This document shows positions 10,403-19,873 of a stretch of 49,371 nucleotides of DNA, piece by piece. Position numbers and translations under genes: made by a program. Below the pieces are notes generated by a model, which worked only from the letters and a program-made list of their open reading frames with translations, did no database searches and was not told where the DNA came from. Each line of letters begins with the position of its first letter. Positions within the stretch are counted from its first letter, which is position 1. The stretch comes from Moraxella sp. (GTDB lineage Bacteria; Pseudomonadota; Gammaproteobacteria; Pseudomonadales; Moraxellaceae), in contig JAUMUJ010000015.1 of the NCBI GenBank assembly GCA_030530785.1, positions 1 through 49,371 on the forward strand. The letters are read 5' to 3'.

Positions 10403-11021
10403 AATGGCAATACTCATATACTCTGCTTAACCGCTCAATCGTCTGCCCAACCCACACCACCAGCTCATCATCGCTGTAATTATCCAATTCATCTTTATCC
10501 ATAAATTTGCCCAAGCGATAAAAATCACCTGCATTTAACACTGCTTTTTCATGGTCAAATTCAACCGCTCTTTTAAAATCGCCATATTCATTAACACGGC
10601 TATGCCAAAAATAAAAGTCGTCAAAGTCCGCCCAATCAATATCATTTATCCAGTTATTAAATTGCCCCAATGTGGTGTTTGAGCTGTTTGCCTTATAAGA
10701 ATGCCACGTCAAAGCGACAATGAGCCTTTGCCTATTTAAAATCACGACAATAATCAGAGCATTGCCAAGATAATTTTCATATTTATAATAGGCAAAAAAA
10801 TGCCGTCTGATTTCCCAGCCGTTACACCAGTTTTGAACATGGGGCTTAGCAAAGTAGCTAGGTAGGTTTTGATAGATTTTTAAATTAAAGGCTTTAAATA
10901 TTTGCCAAGCGGATTTATGATTTGCCTTAATGTCATCAAGCTCATTGGCACAATGTAATTTTAAATCCTTAATCTGGGAATAAGGTTTATTTAGGATTTG
11001 GGCGTGGGCGGATTTTAGCAT
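10401..11021 (-). CDS. Uncharacterised protein, possibly HI_0552-like
   Basis: 206 residues, no signal peptide and no membrane segment. It is rich in aromatic residues (FFAYYKYENY, DFDDFYFWHSR) and has an acidic C-terminal part. The overall style recalls the uncharacterised HI_0552-type family, but this is a weak recollection and I assign no function. It lies 36 bases downstream of rarA on the same strand, so it may be the last gene of that transcript, and ends in a shared terminator with the protease gene. Confidence 0.6.
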   Translation of the reverse strand: MLKSAHAQILNKPYSQIKDLKLHCANELDDIKANHKSAWQIFKAFNLKIYQNLPSYFAKPHVQNWCNGWEIRRHFFAYYKYENYLGNALIIVVILNRQRLIVALTWHSYKANSSNTTLGQFNNWINDIDWADFDDFYFWHSRVNEYGDFKRAVEFDHEKAVLNAGDFYRLGKFMDKDELDNYSDDELVVWVGQTIERLSRVYEYCH

Positions 11022-11057
11022 AACTTTTTAAATGATAAACAGCATTTAATTGAGAAA

Positions 11058-12338
11058 TTAACCATTGGCACTTTGTGATTTTAACCAATTCATAAAACTA
11101 AAACTGCCCTGCTCTTTTTGATTGTCGCCAAAGTGATAAAAGCGTTTGCCGATGAGATTATCGGGCAGATACGTTTGGGGATAATAATGATTGGCATAAT
11201 CGTGCGGATAGACATAGTTTATGCCATAACCTGACTGTTTCATCAGCTTAGTTACGCCATTTCGTAGGTGGAGCGGTACAGGTGAGTGGTCGTTTTTGAC
11301 AAAGGCGAGAGCTTCGTTAATCGCCGTATAGGTGCTGTTGGATTTGGGCGATGTGGCAAGATAAACGGTCGCTTGGGCAAGGATAATCCTGGCTTCGGGC
11401 ATACCGATGGATTGCACCGAACGCAAGGCGGTATCAGCCAGCAGTAGAGCGTTAGGGTTAGCAAGCCCGATGTCTTCGCTTGCCAAAATCACCAAACGCC
11501 GAGCGATAAAGGCGGGGTCTTCGCCAGCGGTCAGCATACGAGCCAGCCAATAAATGCCAGCATCAGCGTCCGAGCCACGCACCGATTTGATAAATGCCGA
11601 GATGATGTCATAATGCATATCGCCCGCCCTGTCGTAGCGTGGCAGGACGGTTTGGGCGATGTTTTGGAGCAGAGTGTCGTCTATGATTAGGGTGTGGTCG
11701 TCCGAGTTTTGGCAAGCGACTTCTAATAAATTGAGTACTTTACGAGCGTCCCCACCCGCTAGGCGAGCGATGTCAGCAAGACTGCCTTGTACCGTGAAAT
11801 TCTTTAAAACCACATCCGTTACCAACGCCCTTTGAAGCACTTGTACCAGCTCATCGGTGGTCAGTGGCTCTAAGCGGTATACTTGACAGCGAGAGAGCAA
11901 GGCGTTGTTTACACTAAAAGACGGGTTTTCGGTGGTCGCCCCAATAAGGGTAATCTTACCAGACTCAACTGCCCCAAGCAGGGCATCTTGTTGGGCTTTG
12001 TTAAAGCGGTGAATCTCATCAATAAACAACACAGGCGAACCAAAATCTAAACCACCCATCGTACCTTTACTGCCATCTGTCAGCTCCCGCAACTCCTTGA
12101 CGGTCAAATCAAGGGCAGATAACAGATGGCATTCACGCCCAACGGCATCGGCAAGCAGTCGTGCCAAAGTCGTCTTGCCAATGCCCGCCTCCCCATGCAA
12201 AATCAGGCTTGGTAAATGATGATGGGCAATCATACGGCTAATGGGGGCGTTATCGCCCAAAAGATGTGTCTGTCCGATGATGTCGGAGAGCTGTTTTGGA
12301 CGGACTCGTTCAGCAAGAGGGGTGTTTAAAGTAGCCAT
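11058..12338 (-). CDS. rarA: Replication-associated recombination protein A (AAA ATPase)
   Basis: 426 residues, the usual length for RarA/MgsA. Acts at stalled replication forks with SSB. Visible motifs are Walker [12 protein letters not shown] near residue 50, Walker [11 protein letters not shown] near 104-113, sensor-1 GATTENPSF near 133-141 and the clamp-loader-like C-terminal helical and tetramerisation part ending in the [16 protein letters not shown] segment. The ATG overlaps the upstream zinc-ribbon gene by 13 bases, suggesting co-translation. Confidence 0.95.
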   Translation of the reverse strand: MATLNTPLAERVRPKQLSDIIGQTHLLGDNAPISRMIAHHHLPSLILHGEAGIGKTTLARLLADAVGRECHLLSALDLTVKELRELTDGSKGTMGGLDFGSPVLFIDEIHRFNKAQQDALLGAVESGKITLIGATTENPSFSVNNALLSRCQVYRLEPLTTDELVQVLQRALVTDVVLKNFTVQGSLADIARLAGGDARKVLNLLEVACQNSDDHTLIIDDTLLQNIAQTVLPRYDRAGDMHYDIISAFIKSVRGSDADAGIYWLARMLTAGEDPAFIARRLVILASEDIGLANPNALLLADTALRSVQSIGMPEARIILAQATVYLATSPKSNSTYTAINEALAFVKNDHSPVPLHLRNGVTKLMKQSGYGINYVYPHDYANHYYPQTYLPDNLIGKRFYHFGDNQKEQGSFSFMNWLKSQSANG

Positions 12339-13069
12339 TTTGGGGTTTTATACCAATGATATTGTATGATTAAATGAATGAAAAATAATACAGGAATGAC
12401 CAAAAATAATGGATAAATATGATGATTTGAGTAGGGTATTGCCATAAAAATAACAATGTAATGTAGGACAGATTGAACTGCGTTAATGATTTTTAATTTT
12501 GGATTTAAACGCAATGTTGTATGGCAATTTTGACACATAAAATCATCATCTGTCGTTTTATGCAGTCTTTGTGATTGGCAATTTGGGCAATAAATGGCAA
12601 ATCTATCAAACGTGGTTTTTAGTTCATCATGAGCAAGTGATATATTAAAATTATCTTTGACATCATCATTGGTATCCACGCCATTTAAAATGGGTTTATT
12701 TTTTATTTTATAAAAGTGATATTTTTTTGCACCTTTTTCAAGATGATAAATACCGACAATCACCAACAAAGCAATCATGCTGAATGCTGTTATCCAAACC
12801 CCCGCACCAATATTTAATTCATCAAAATTATCAACAATAAATATTATAGCATAAAAAAGTGTAAAAACACCAAAAATAACGGCATATAATTTATATTGTC
12901 TTTTAGTAAAATATTTGGCAAATTGCCAAAAAGTCATTTGCTCCAAATCAGGCGAAAAAGGGTTAACGAGTAGGCTTTTTTGGCAATGCGGACAAAAGAT
13001 GATACTCTGATGATAAATGACATCATCAAAGGATTTGCCACAGTCGCTGTGTGGGCAAATGTATGACAT
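12326..13069 (-). CDS. Membrane protein with two zinc-ribbon motifs
   Basis: About 247 residues from the ATG at 13069 (MSYICPHSDCGKSF); the frame is open to 13102 but the inner start avoids overlap with the preceding gene. Cysteine pairs CPHSDC and CPHCQK form one ribbon at the N-terminus, CPNCQ and CQNC a second near the middle. Hydrophobic segments lie at about 61-82 and 90-110, and two more near the C-terminus. I do not recognise a named family. The gene sits between a thioesterase gene and rarA, overlapping rarA by 13 bases. Function unknown. Confidence 0.7.
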   Translation of the reverse strand: MSYICPHSDCGKSFDDVIYHQSIIFCPHCQKSLLVNPFSPDLEQMTFWQFAKYFTKRQYKLYAVIFGVFTLFYAIIFIVDNFDELNIGAGVWITAFSMIALLVIVGIYHLEKGAKKYHFYKIKNKPILNGVDTNDDVKDNFNISLAHDELKTTFDRFAIYCPNCQSQRLHKTTDDDFMCQNCHTTLRLNPKLKIINAVQSVLHYIVIFMAIPYSNHHIYPLFLVIPVLFFIHLIIQYHWYKTPKWLL

Positions 13070-13073
13070 AGGT

Positions 13074-13973
13074 TTAGGATTTAGATGATTTTTTGCCAAC
13101 ATGACGCACGGTCAGTATTTGCTTGGCTTGCCCAAATGCCCCCAGCTCATCATACAACACACTGCTGGTCAGCCCCACGCCCGTCTGTCCTATCTCTTGG
13201 GTGGTGTCAAGCCCAAGCCATCGCCCTTGTGGGGTGCGGTATAGGTGGATTTGTAGGTCAATGCTCGGAAAAATCCACGCTCCATCGGTGGCTCGCATGG
13301 CAGTGCCATTGGAGGTGTCCACCATGCCCATCAAATGCACAAAATCTGACGTTTCCTGCCCTGCCACCATGTCAATATCTGTATTTAGCCAAACCATACT
13401 TTTGCCTGCTCGGTGGTGGGCGATTTTTGCCCTTAGGCTATTGATATAGCCCCCACGCCACAGACTCATGCCGTCCCAGTCGGGCAGTTGTGCCACAGTC
13501 GCCTGTGGTGGCGGACTTTCAAGTCCACTGATGGCACGGCTGTCTGATGTGGCAAGTCGCCACGCTCGCATGATGACACTTATCCGCTCGTTGCCGTTTT
13601 TATCAATGGTGCTAAGCGTGCTTTCTATCAGCTCAATCGTCCGCCCTGTGCGAATAAAATGAGTACGCACGATGGTTTGCCCTTGATGAATCACGCCCAA
13701 AATATCCAAACTTAGGCGTGCTATCATCAAATCATCTCTTGGGAAAAACCGCTCCAACTCACAAGCCAAAAGCCCTGTGGCAACCGCCATATGTTGCTCA
13801 AACTCATTCCATACCCCCTGTGCATGAGCGGTGGATTGATAGTGGCTGACACACTCATCATCGCTGATTTTGCGATTTTGTAAGACATAATACGCATTCA
13901 TCAGATTGTCCTGTCGTGGGTGGCTTTGGTGAGCTAGTTTAGCAATATCCATCGTAACCGTCAAACGTCCCAT
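13074..13973 (-). CDS. Acyl-CoA thioesterase family protein
   Basis: About 299 residues from the ATG at 13973 (MGRLTVTMDIAKLA); an open frame reaches 14093 but the added residues are not protein-like and would overlap the divergent gene. The fold reads as a double-hotdog thioesterase (TesB-like, DUF-type): a first domain with LDILGVIHQGQTIVRTHFIR and a second with DLQIHLYRTPQGRWLGLDTT and a C-terminal segment GLTSSVLYDELGAFGQAKQ typical of the family. It would hydrolyse acyl-CoA; substrate length cannot be told. Confidence 0.75.
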   Translation of the reverse strand: MGRLTVTMDIAKLAHQSHPRQDNLMNAYYVLQNRKISDDECVSHYQSTAHAQGVWNEFEQHMAVATGLLACELERFFPRDDLMIARLSLDILGVIHQGQTIVRTHFIRTGRTIELIESTLSTIDKNGNERISVIMRAWRLATSDSRAISGLESPPPQATVAQLPDWDGMSLWRGGYINSLRAKIAHHRAGKSMVWLNTDIDMVAGQETSDFVHLMGMVDTSNGTAMRATDGAWIFPSIDLQIHLYRTPQGRWLGLDTTQEIGQTGVGLTSSVLYDELGAFGQAKQILTVRHVGKKSSKS

Positions 13974-14043
13974 AACAAAACTACCACAAACAGACAATCT
14001 TTTTTTGTTAAAATGACAAAAATTCCAATCAAAGGTTGTATTG

Positions 14044-14364
14044 ATGATGAAAAAAATGGTCGCTCTGATGATGTTATGGTCAGTCTCTGCCATCGCTCAG
14101 CCCAATTACGACACCGCCATAGATAAAGTGTGGCAGTCTGTCCAAAAACACCAACTAACCACCTTATCCAAAGAATGCGTGTTATTTTTTCCTTACGACA
14201 AACAAAATAAAATCGTCATTGAAATCCGAGAAAAACACAATCAACAATGCGGTGGCGATGTCAATACCGCCCCTTTATTATTTAGCTATGAAATTGACAA
14301 AAAAACAGGTAAAATGAGAACCGATGAGCCAATTTGGACGGGCGAATATCGTGATATTGACTGA
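14044..14364 (+). CDS. Small secreted protein, function unknown
   Basis: 106 residues from the ATG at 14044, with a signal peptide (MMKKMVALMMLWSVSAIA) and a mature part of about 85 residues carrying two cysteines that could form a disulfide. Likely periplasmic. Divergent from the thioesterase gene. I recognise no family. Confidence 0.6.
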   Translation: MMKKMVALMMLWSVSAIAQPNYDTAIDKVWQSVQKHQLTTLSKECVLFFPYDKQNKIVIEIREKHNQQCGGDVNTAPLLFSYEIDKKTGKMRTDEPIWTGEYRDID

Positions 14365-14372
14365 TATGTCGG

Positions 14373-14858
14373 TCATGCTTGAATGATGTTGGGAATTTTA
14401 CCCAAATAAATATGCTCGGCAATGCGTCCTTGTTGTTCTATGTTATAATCCCAAAAGCCCCTATCTTTATCAAACGTATAATGATAGGGATTGTATTTTT
14501 TAACACTCAAATAATACATCGCTTGTAATATCGCCCCACGCCACAGCACATTAACACCGTGCTGATATTGCAAAACGTGGGTCATTTCGTGAATAAAGAT
14601 TTGCCGATATGAATGACCACACAGGGCAAAATCATCTTTATAATGCTTATCGCCCACAAATATCCAGCCGTTTGGGGCGATAAATATGTCGTCCGCCTGC
14701 CAAAAAACATAGGGGTAATTCACGATTTTTACCTTTTTATAATCCATCAAATCACCAAAGACGCTTTTGGCAAGGGCAATCTCATTTGCTGTCAAAGAGC
14801 GAATGGGGATTTTGCCTTTTTGGTATTTGGCGATATGGTACGGTGTGCGAAGTTTCAT
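14373..14858 (-). CDS. Small zincin-like protein (HEMTH motif)
   Basis: 161 residues. The central segment FIHEMTHVLQYQHG has the HExxH zinc-protease motif, and this form with a following VLQYQHG is known from Rhs/Vgr-associated zincin-like proteins. A glutamate 40-45 residues downstream (RIAEH) could be the third ligand. No signal peptide. The ATG shares its A with the dgt stop codon (TAATG), so it is translationally coupled to dgt. Whether it is an active peptidase is unknown. Confidence 0.7.
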   Translation of the reverse strand: MKLRTPYHIAKYQKGKIPIRSLTANEIALAKSVFGDLMDYKKVKIVNYPYVFWQADDIFIAPNGWIFVGDKHYKDDFALCGHSYRQIFIHEMTHVLQYQHGVNVLWRGAILQAMYYLSVKKYNPYHYTFDKDRGFWDYNIEQQGRIAEHIYLGKIPNIIQA

Positions 14859-16192
14859 TAGCCCAGCCCCACACCCGACAGCTCCCTTGCCAGTCGCCCT
14901 GCCGAATTGTCGGTCAGCCCGCCCACAAAATCCAGTACTTTCATATAGCCGTCATATAGACTATCGGCGTCCGTGATTGGACCGTCTTTTAAAAGCTCTA
15001 AGGCAAGACGGTGCTTGGCGGTTAGGGGCTTGTAGGTGAGTTTGGCGTGGATTGCAGGGACGATTAAATCCAAAATCTGCCCCAAACAGCCAAAACTGGC
15101 TATCTCAGTGATGAGTTTGCTGTGGTGGTTAAATATCTGATTTTTGGCAAGATTTTTGGCATTTTGTAGGGTTTCATTGACCGAATTATCACACACCACA
15201 AGCAAATCCTTGTAAGCAAAATCACCCGATAACAATTCATCATGATAATCAAAAAACCGCCTTGCCACTTCATCAACCGCCTTGCCAATGGCTCGCCCAC
15301 GCATTGCCCCGATACGTTGTTTTTTGTCGCTGATGTTTTGATAATCGTCAAAATCCGCCCCCAGTAGCGGTTTGACCACTTTGGCAAAATCGTCAAAGCC
15401 AATCAAATCAAGCTCCACAGCGTCTTCTAAATCAAGCAGGGCATAGCAAATATCGTCCGCTGACTCCATAAGGTACGACAAGGGGTGTCTTGCCCATGCG
15501 TCCGCCCCGTGCGTGGCAAGCGTGAGCCTGTCCGCCACTTGTCGCATGATGTGCATTTCGCTCTGATAGATGTTAAATTTGGTCTGCCCCACGCTCCCCC
15601 ATGGGTATTTCATGAGCGTGCCAAGACTGGCACAGGTCAGACGCATACCGCCTGCGTGGGCGTACATCTCGGTGGTGGTAACAATGCGTAAGCTGTGGGC
15701 ATTACCTTCATAAGTGGTGATGTCGGCTTGTTCTGCCTTACTAAGTGATTGTAAATACTCATCATTTTGGCGAAACCATTCACGCAAAGCGTCTTCGCCC
15801 GTATGCCCAAACGGCGGATTGCCCAAATCATGAGCCAAACACGCCACCTGCACCAACGTGCCGATGTCATACGAGCTGATGTGGGGTGGTAATAGCCCAC
15901 GCCGAGCCAGACCCTGCCCCACGCTGTTGCCCAGACTGCGTCCCACGCTTGCCACTTCTACGCTGTGGGTTAGGCGGTTGTGGGTGTGATCGGATTTGGC
16001 AAAGGGATGGACTTGGGTTTTTCGCCCCAGTTTGCGAAAGCTCGTGGAAAACACCACTCGGTCATAATCGGTATGAAAATCGCTTCGCACGCCGTCATTG
16101 GGGGCTTGGCTTGGTAGGGTGATGATATTGCCATTTTTAATTTTTAAGCGGTCAGTGGATAATAGGGCTTGCCATTTTTGGGCATGGGTCAT
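14858..16192 (-). CDS. dgt: Deoxyguanosinetriphosphate triphosphohydrolase (dGTPase-like)
   Basis: 444 residues of the HD-domain dNTP triphosphohydrolase family. Metal-binding residues are visible at H75 (HNRLTH), H121-D122 (LAHDLGNPPFGH) and the later SADDICYALLDLEDA segment. The N-terminal part FSTSFRKLGRKTQVHP is a strong family signature. It hydrolyses dNTPs to deoxynucleosides and triphosphate, which affects dNTP pools and phage growth. First gene of a pair with the coupled zincin gene downstream. Confidence 0.92.
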   Translation of the reverse strand: MTHAQKWQALLSTDRLKIKNGNIITLPSQAPNDGVRSDFHTDYDRVVFSTSFRKLGRKTQVHPFAKSDHTHNRLTHSVEVASVGRSLGNSVGQGLARRGLLPPHISSYDIGTLVQVACLAHDLGNPPFGHTGEDALREWFRQNDEYLQSLSKAEQADITTYEGNAHSLRIVTTTEMYAHAGGMRLTCASLGTLMKYPWGSVGQTKFNIYQSEMHIMRQVADRLTLATHGADAWARHPLSYLMESADDICYALLDLEDAVELDLIGFDDFAKVVKPLLGADFDDYQNISDKKQRIGAMRGRAIGKAVDEVARRFFDYHDELLSGDFAYKDLLVVCDNSVNETLQNAKNLAKNQIFNHHSKLITEIASFGCLGQILDLIVPAIHAKLTYKPLTAKHRLALELLKDGPITDADSLYDGYMKVLDFVGGLTDNSAGRLARELSGVGLG

Positions 16193-16300
16193 CAGATTGT
16201 CCTTAAAACGTTAAAATTGGGGATATTATCATTTTAAGGGTTTTAAGGCAGATTGCAAGGGTAAAAGGAGTTTTGAAATCATCAATTGATGATTATAAAT

Positions 16301-16362
16301 GGTAGGGGGCAATTTATTCGCCCTGTTGGAATATTGATTTGGGCAAATGGATTACCCCTACT
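16301..16362. repeat. Degenerate palindromic repeat (MITE-like)
   Basis: GTAGGGG at 16302-16308 is matched by CCCCTAC at 16355-16361, with an inner GGCAATTTATTCGCC / GGGCAAATGGATTAC pair. Elements framed by GTAGGGG...CCCCTAC are widespread short palindromic repeats in bacteria. It lies in a 207-base gene-free spacer. Confidence 0.45.
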
Positions 16363-16399
16363 CTAATCACATCATATCATGACGGTTTTTATTATCCTT

Positions 16400-17119
16400 T
16401 TAGTTTACTATTAGATGAATTGGGGTGGCAAAAGTATAAGGCACTGGCACACCGTCTTTATTTAAAATCATATATTTGCCACGCTTAATGTTGTGTATCA
16501 AACAGACTGCGAACCTTCTATTTTCCCTATCTATATATACTACCCTTGCTTGACCGTTTTCATTGACTTGGACTTTTATCCGCACTTGTGTTTCTCCATC
16601 TTTTCCATAATAACCACAACGGCTATGAATTAAACGCCGTATTTGCTCTTGGGCTTGGATTACCGCATCTTTTTCAAATGTACCAAAATTTATGACGATT
16701 TCATGTTTTAATTGGCTAAGCTGTTTAATTTGTTCATCGCTAAAACTGCCCTGCAAACGCTGTTTATTTTGTTCGGTCAAAGGAGCGACATTGTCTTTGG
16801 CGATTTGTAGCACTCGCTGATTTAATGGCTCTAATGTTGGGTGGGGATTGATGAGCTGTATTTTATCATAAGAGCCAAAAGGATAATAAACCACTCTCCA
16901 TTCATAATCGCCTGCATTTAAATTGGTGGCTTCGGTGGTGGTTATTAGCCCATAAGATTTTTCAAATTCTTTAATGGCGGTTGTCTCTGGTGATATATTT
17001 TCATCCGCATTGGCGGTTTTGGCAAATGACCATTTCTTATTTAATAAATCAATGCTGTCCGCCCATGTGGCTTGTGTTAATAATAACGATGATAATAAAA
17101 TGGTTTTTAAAAATTTCAT
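16400..17119 (-). CDS. Periplasmic protein with TonB-C-like domain
   Basis: 239 residues with a signal peptide (MKFLKTILLSSLLLTQATWA). The C-terminal 85 residues have the pattern of a TonB C-terminal domain: VRIKVQVNENGQARVVYIDR, then the G-x-P-x-P turn DGVPVPYTFATPIHL. No N-terminal membrane anchor and no proline-rich linker, so it is not a classical TonB energy transducer. Function unknown; a periplasmic binding role is a guess. Confidence 0.65.
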   Translation of the reverse strand: MKFLKTILLSSLLLTQATWADSIDLLNKKWSFAKTANADENISPETTAIKEFEKSYGLITTTEATNLNAGDYEWRVVYYPFGSYDKIQLINPHPTLEPLNQRVLQIAKDNVAPLTEQNKQRLQGSFSDEQIKQLSQLKHEIVINFGTFEKDAVIQAQEQIRRLIHSRCGYYGKDGETQVRIKVQVNENGQARVVYIDRENRRFAVCLIHNIKRGKYMILNKDGVPVPYTFATPIHLIVN

Positions 17120-17139
17120 AAAAATGCCTTGTAATTAAC

Positions 17140-17745
17140 TCATTCTTTTACCGCAAGCGTAACTGTATAAGTTTTGCCTTGTTTGATTTTGTCGGCATTG
17201 CCAAACACTTCATTAAACGAACGTTTCATAAAATCCCGAAGTCCGTTAATGGTAACGACATAAAACCGTCCGCCCACTTCCATGTGCTCATAAGCGTCCA
17301 GTAGATACAGATAGTGTTGTTCTTTACTGGCTTTGGCGGGTAGGTTGCTCATCACAAGGCTAAATTTTTTATCTTTATCCACATGATAAAAGCCGTTGGA
17401 AAGCTGAACGTGAGTGTTAGTCAGATTATTTTTTTGGCAGTTTAAGCGGGCGTATTCCACCGCCACAAAGTCCTTGTCAATCAAGATATGCTGACCGTTT
17501 GGGCATTCACGAGCCGCCGTCATGCCCAGCACACCATAGCCACAGCCTAAGTCTATGGAATTATCGTCCGCCTTAAAATCAATATAATCAAGAAGCATAA
17601 GACTGCCGTCATCAAGGCGTTCTGGGCTAAAAATCCCCCAAGTGGTATGAAAGGTAAAGGGCTTGCCCAGTACGTCTTGGGTAAATGTGATGTCTTGTCG
17701 CCAGAGTTTGGCACGGGTTTGAAGTTCGGTAAGTGTGGCGGTCAT
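17140..17745 (-). CDS. RsmC-like class I SAM-dependent methyltransferase
   Basis: 201 residues from the ATG at 17745, chosen over the upstream open frame because GGAAA sits 7 bases before it. SAM-binding motif I is SIDLGCGYGVLG; the catalytic-type loop reads SNLPAKA, where RsmC/RlmG-type enzymes have NPPFH, so the target base may differ. Size matches the MTS domain alone. Likely an rRNA or small-molecule methyltransferase; the substrate cannot be told. Confidence 0.75.
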   Translation of the reverse strand: MTATLTELQTRAKLWRQDITFTQDVLGKPFTFHTTWGIFSPERLDDGSLMLLDYIDFKADDNSIDLGCGYGVLGMTAARECPNGQHILIDKDFVAVEYARLNCQKNNLTNTHVQLSNGFYHVDKDKKFSLVMSNLPAKASKEQHYLYLLDAYEHMEVGGRFYVVTINGLRDFMKRSFNEVFGNADKIKQGKTYTVTLAVKE

Positions 17746-17855
17746 GGTATTTTTCCAATAAAAAGATGTGGTTATTTTAACAAAAAAACACCTGCCAAAT
17801 CTCACTTTTTATCAAATCAATGCTAAAATAACCCATTTACCCCAACGAGAACCCC

Positions 17856-19841
17856 ATGAATTTATCACAACTACTCAAAGACACCAATTACCAACTTACC
17901 CAGTTTTCCGCCGAGCATATCACGCTATTGGAAAATACCATTTTTCAAAAACCCAGTAAAAATGGCGATGTGCCATATGTGCATTGCTTGGTACGCAAAA
18001 AGGACATTAAACTGACCCCAGAAGAAGTGGTTCGCCAACTGTATCTGATGAAATTACACCATGATTATGGCTATCCTTATGAACGCATGGAATTGGAATA
18101 TTCGGTGCATTTTGGGCGTGAAAAAAAGCGTGCCGACATTGTGATTTTTGATAAAGACAATCCCAATGTTGTTTATATCATGGTGGAGCTTAAAAAGCCC
18201 AAATTAAAAGACGGCAAAGAACAATTAAAATCCTATTGTAACGCCACAGGAGCTCCGATTGGCGTATGGACAAATGGCGATAGCATTTCCTATTACAACC
18301 GCCGAGACCCCAATTATTTTAAAGACATTCCCAACATTCCAAGCGTTCACGAAAAATTATCTGATATTTTGCAAGAACGTTGGACGATTGATGATTTGAT
18401 TAAAAATGACAAAATCGCCACTCAACGTAAATCTTTAAAAGATTTGGTGATTGAAATGGAAGATGAAGTTTTGGCAAATGCGGGGGTTGATGTTTTTGAA
18501 GAATTGTTTCAGCTGATTTTTACCAAACTTTATGACGAAATGGAAAGCACACGCAATAAAAGCCGTCATTTGGAATTTCGTAATTATGGCGATACCGAAA
18601 GTGATTTAAAAGCCAAAATTGGGGCTTTATTTGATAAAGCCAAAAACAAATGGGAGGGGGTATTTGCCGAGAGTAGTAAGATTAATTTATCGCCGTCTCA
18701 TTTGGCGATTTGTGTGTCATCATTAGAAGAAGTGAAATTATTTAATTCCAATCTTGATGTGGTGGACGAAGCCTTTGAATATCTCATTAACAAATCATCA
18801 AAAGGCGAAAAGGGACAATATTTTACGCCACGCTATGTCATTGATATGTGTGTCAAAATGCTAGACCCCAAAGCCGATGAAACCGTGATTGACACCGCAT
18901 CGGGCAGTTGTGGTTTTCCTGTACACGCCATTTTTCATGTTTGGGAAAAACAGCTTAAAGAAAAAGGCTTGGAGCGTTCTCATTTATTTACCGCCGAACA
19001 AAAACTGCCCGAACAGCTTGATTATGTGCAAGAAAAAGTTTTTGCCATTGATTTTGACGAAAAGGCGGTGCGTGTCGCCCGTACCCTAAACTTAATCGCA
19101 GGGGACGGACAAACCAATGTGTTGCATTTAAATACTCTAGATTATGAACGCTGGGAAGATTTTACCAAAGATGAAGAATGGGGCGACATCTATGGAGAGG
19201 GCTGGAAAAAATTAAGAAAATTACGCACCACAAAAAATCAAAACCGTGATTTTGAATTTGATGTACTAATGGCAAATCCGCCTTTTGCAGGCGACATCAA
19301 AGAAACCCGCATTTTAGCCCGCTATGAATTGGGTAAAAACAGCAAAGGCAAACAACAATCCAAAGTGGGACGGGATATTTTATTTATTGAACGCAATTTG
19401 GATTTTTTAAAAGATGGTGGACGCATGGCGATTGTGTTGCCACAAGGGCGTTTTAATAACAGCAGTGATAAGTACATTCGTGATTTTATCGCCGAGCGTT
19501 GCCGTATTTTGGCGGTGGTGGGCTTGCATGGCAATGTCTTTAAACCGCATACAGGCACAAAAACGTCCGTGCTATTTGTGCAAAAATGGCATGATGAACT
19601 GTGCCCAAAAGTGGACGATTACCCCATTTTCTTTGCGACCATGCAAAGCCCAAGTAAGGACAATTCAGGCGATAAAATCTATGTCAAAAATGCAGACGGC
19701 ACGCCCAAATTGGACAGTCATCAACATTTAATCGTAGAGCATGATTTATTTAATCACGACAACATCACCCAAGACGGCATTGCTGAAGCCTTTATTGAAT
19801 TTGCCAAAAAGGAGAAATTGTCTTTTGTGGGAAAGGATTAA
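17856..19841 (+). CDS. Restriction-modification subunit: PD-(D/E)xK nuclease fused to N6-adenine methylase
   Basis: 661 residues. Residues about 55-150 form an HsdR N-terminal-type nuclease domain with D94, E111 and K113 (RADIVIF, MVELKKP) and the QLKSY motif. Residues about 200-640 form an HsdM-type methylase: GEKGQYFTPRYVIDMCVKML, motif I VIDTASGSCGF near 345 and motif IV MANPPF near 473. A separate translocase subunit is absent. This architecture with a following specificity gene is like BcgI-type (type IIB) systems, where one subunit cuts and methylates. It should therefore restrict and modify at sites set by the next gene. All catalytic residues that I can identify are present. Confidence 0.85.
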   Translation: MNLSQLLKDTNYQLTQFSAEHITLLENTIFQKPSKNGDVPYVHCLVRKKDIKLTPEEVVRQLYLMKLHHDYGYPYERMELEYSVHFGREKKRADIVIFDKDNPNVVYIMVELKKPKLKDGKEQLKSYCNATGAPIGVWTNGDSISYYNRRDPNYFKDIPNIPSVHEKLSDILQERWTIDDLIKNDKIATQRKSLKDLVIEMEDEVLANAGVDVFEELFQLIFTKLYDEMESTRNKSRHLEFRNYGDTESDLKAKIGALFDKAKNKWEGVFAESSKINLSPSHLAICVSSLEEVKLFNSNLDVVDEAFEYLINKSSKGEKGQYFTPRYVIDMCVKMLDPKADETVIDTASGSCGFPVHAIFHVWEKQLKEKGLERSHLFTAEQKLPEQLDYVQEKVFAIDFDEKAVRVARTLNLIAGDGQTNVLHLNTLDYERWEDFTKDEEWGDIYGEGWKKLRKLRTTKNQNRDFEFDVLMANPPFAGDIKETRILARYELGKNSKGKQQSKVGRDILFIERNLDFLKDGGRMAIVLPQGRFNNSSDKYIRDFIAERCRILAVVGLHGNVFKPHTGTKTSVLFVQKWHDELCPKVDDYPIFFATMQSPSKDNSGDKIYVKNADGTPKLDSHQHLIVEHDLFNHDNITQDGIAEAFIEFAKKEKLSFVGKD

Positions 19842-19873
19842 GCCCTTTTAATAATGCCAAATATCAGGCGTTA

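Noticed and set aside
13085-13662. Overlapping plus-strand ORFs opposite the thioesterase gene
   Set aside because: No ribosome site or family pattern; the minus-strand frame has conserved thioesterase segments.
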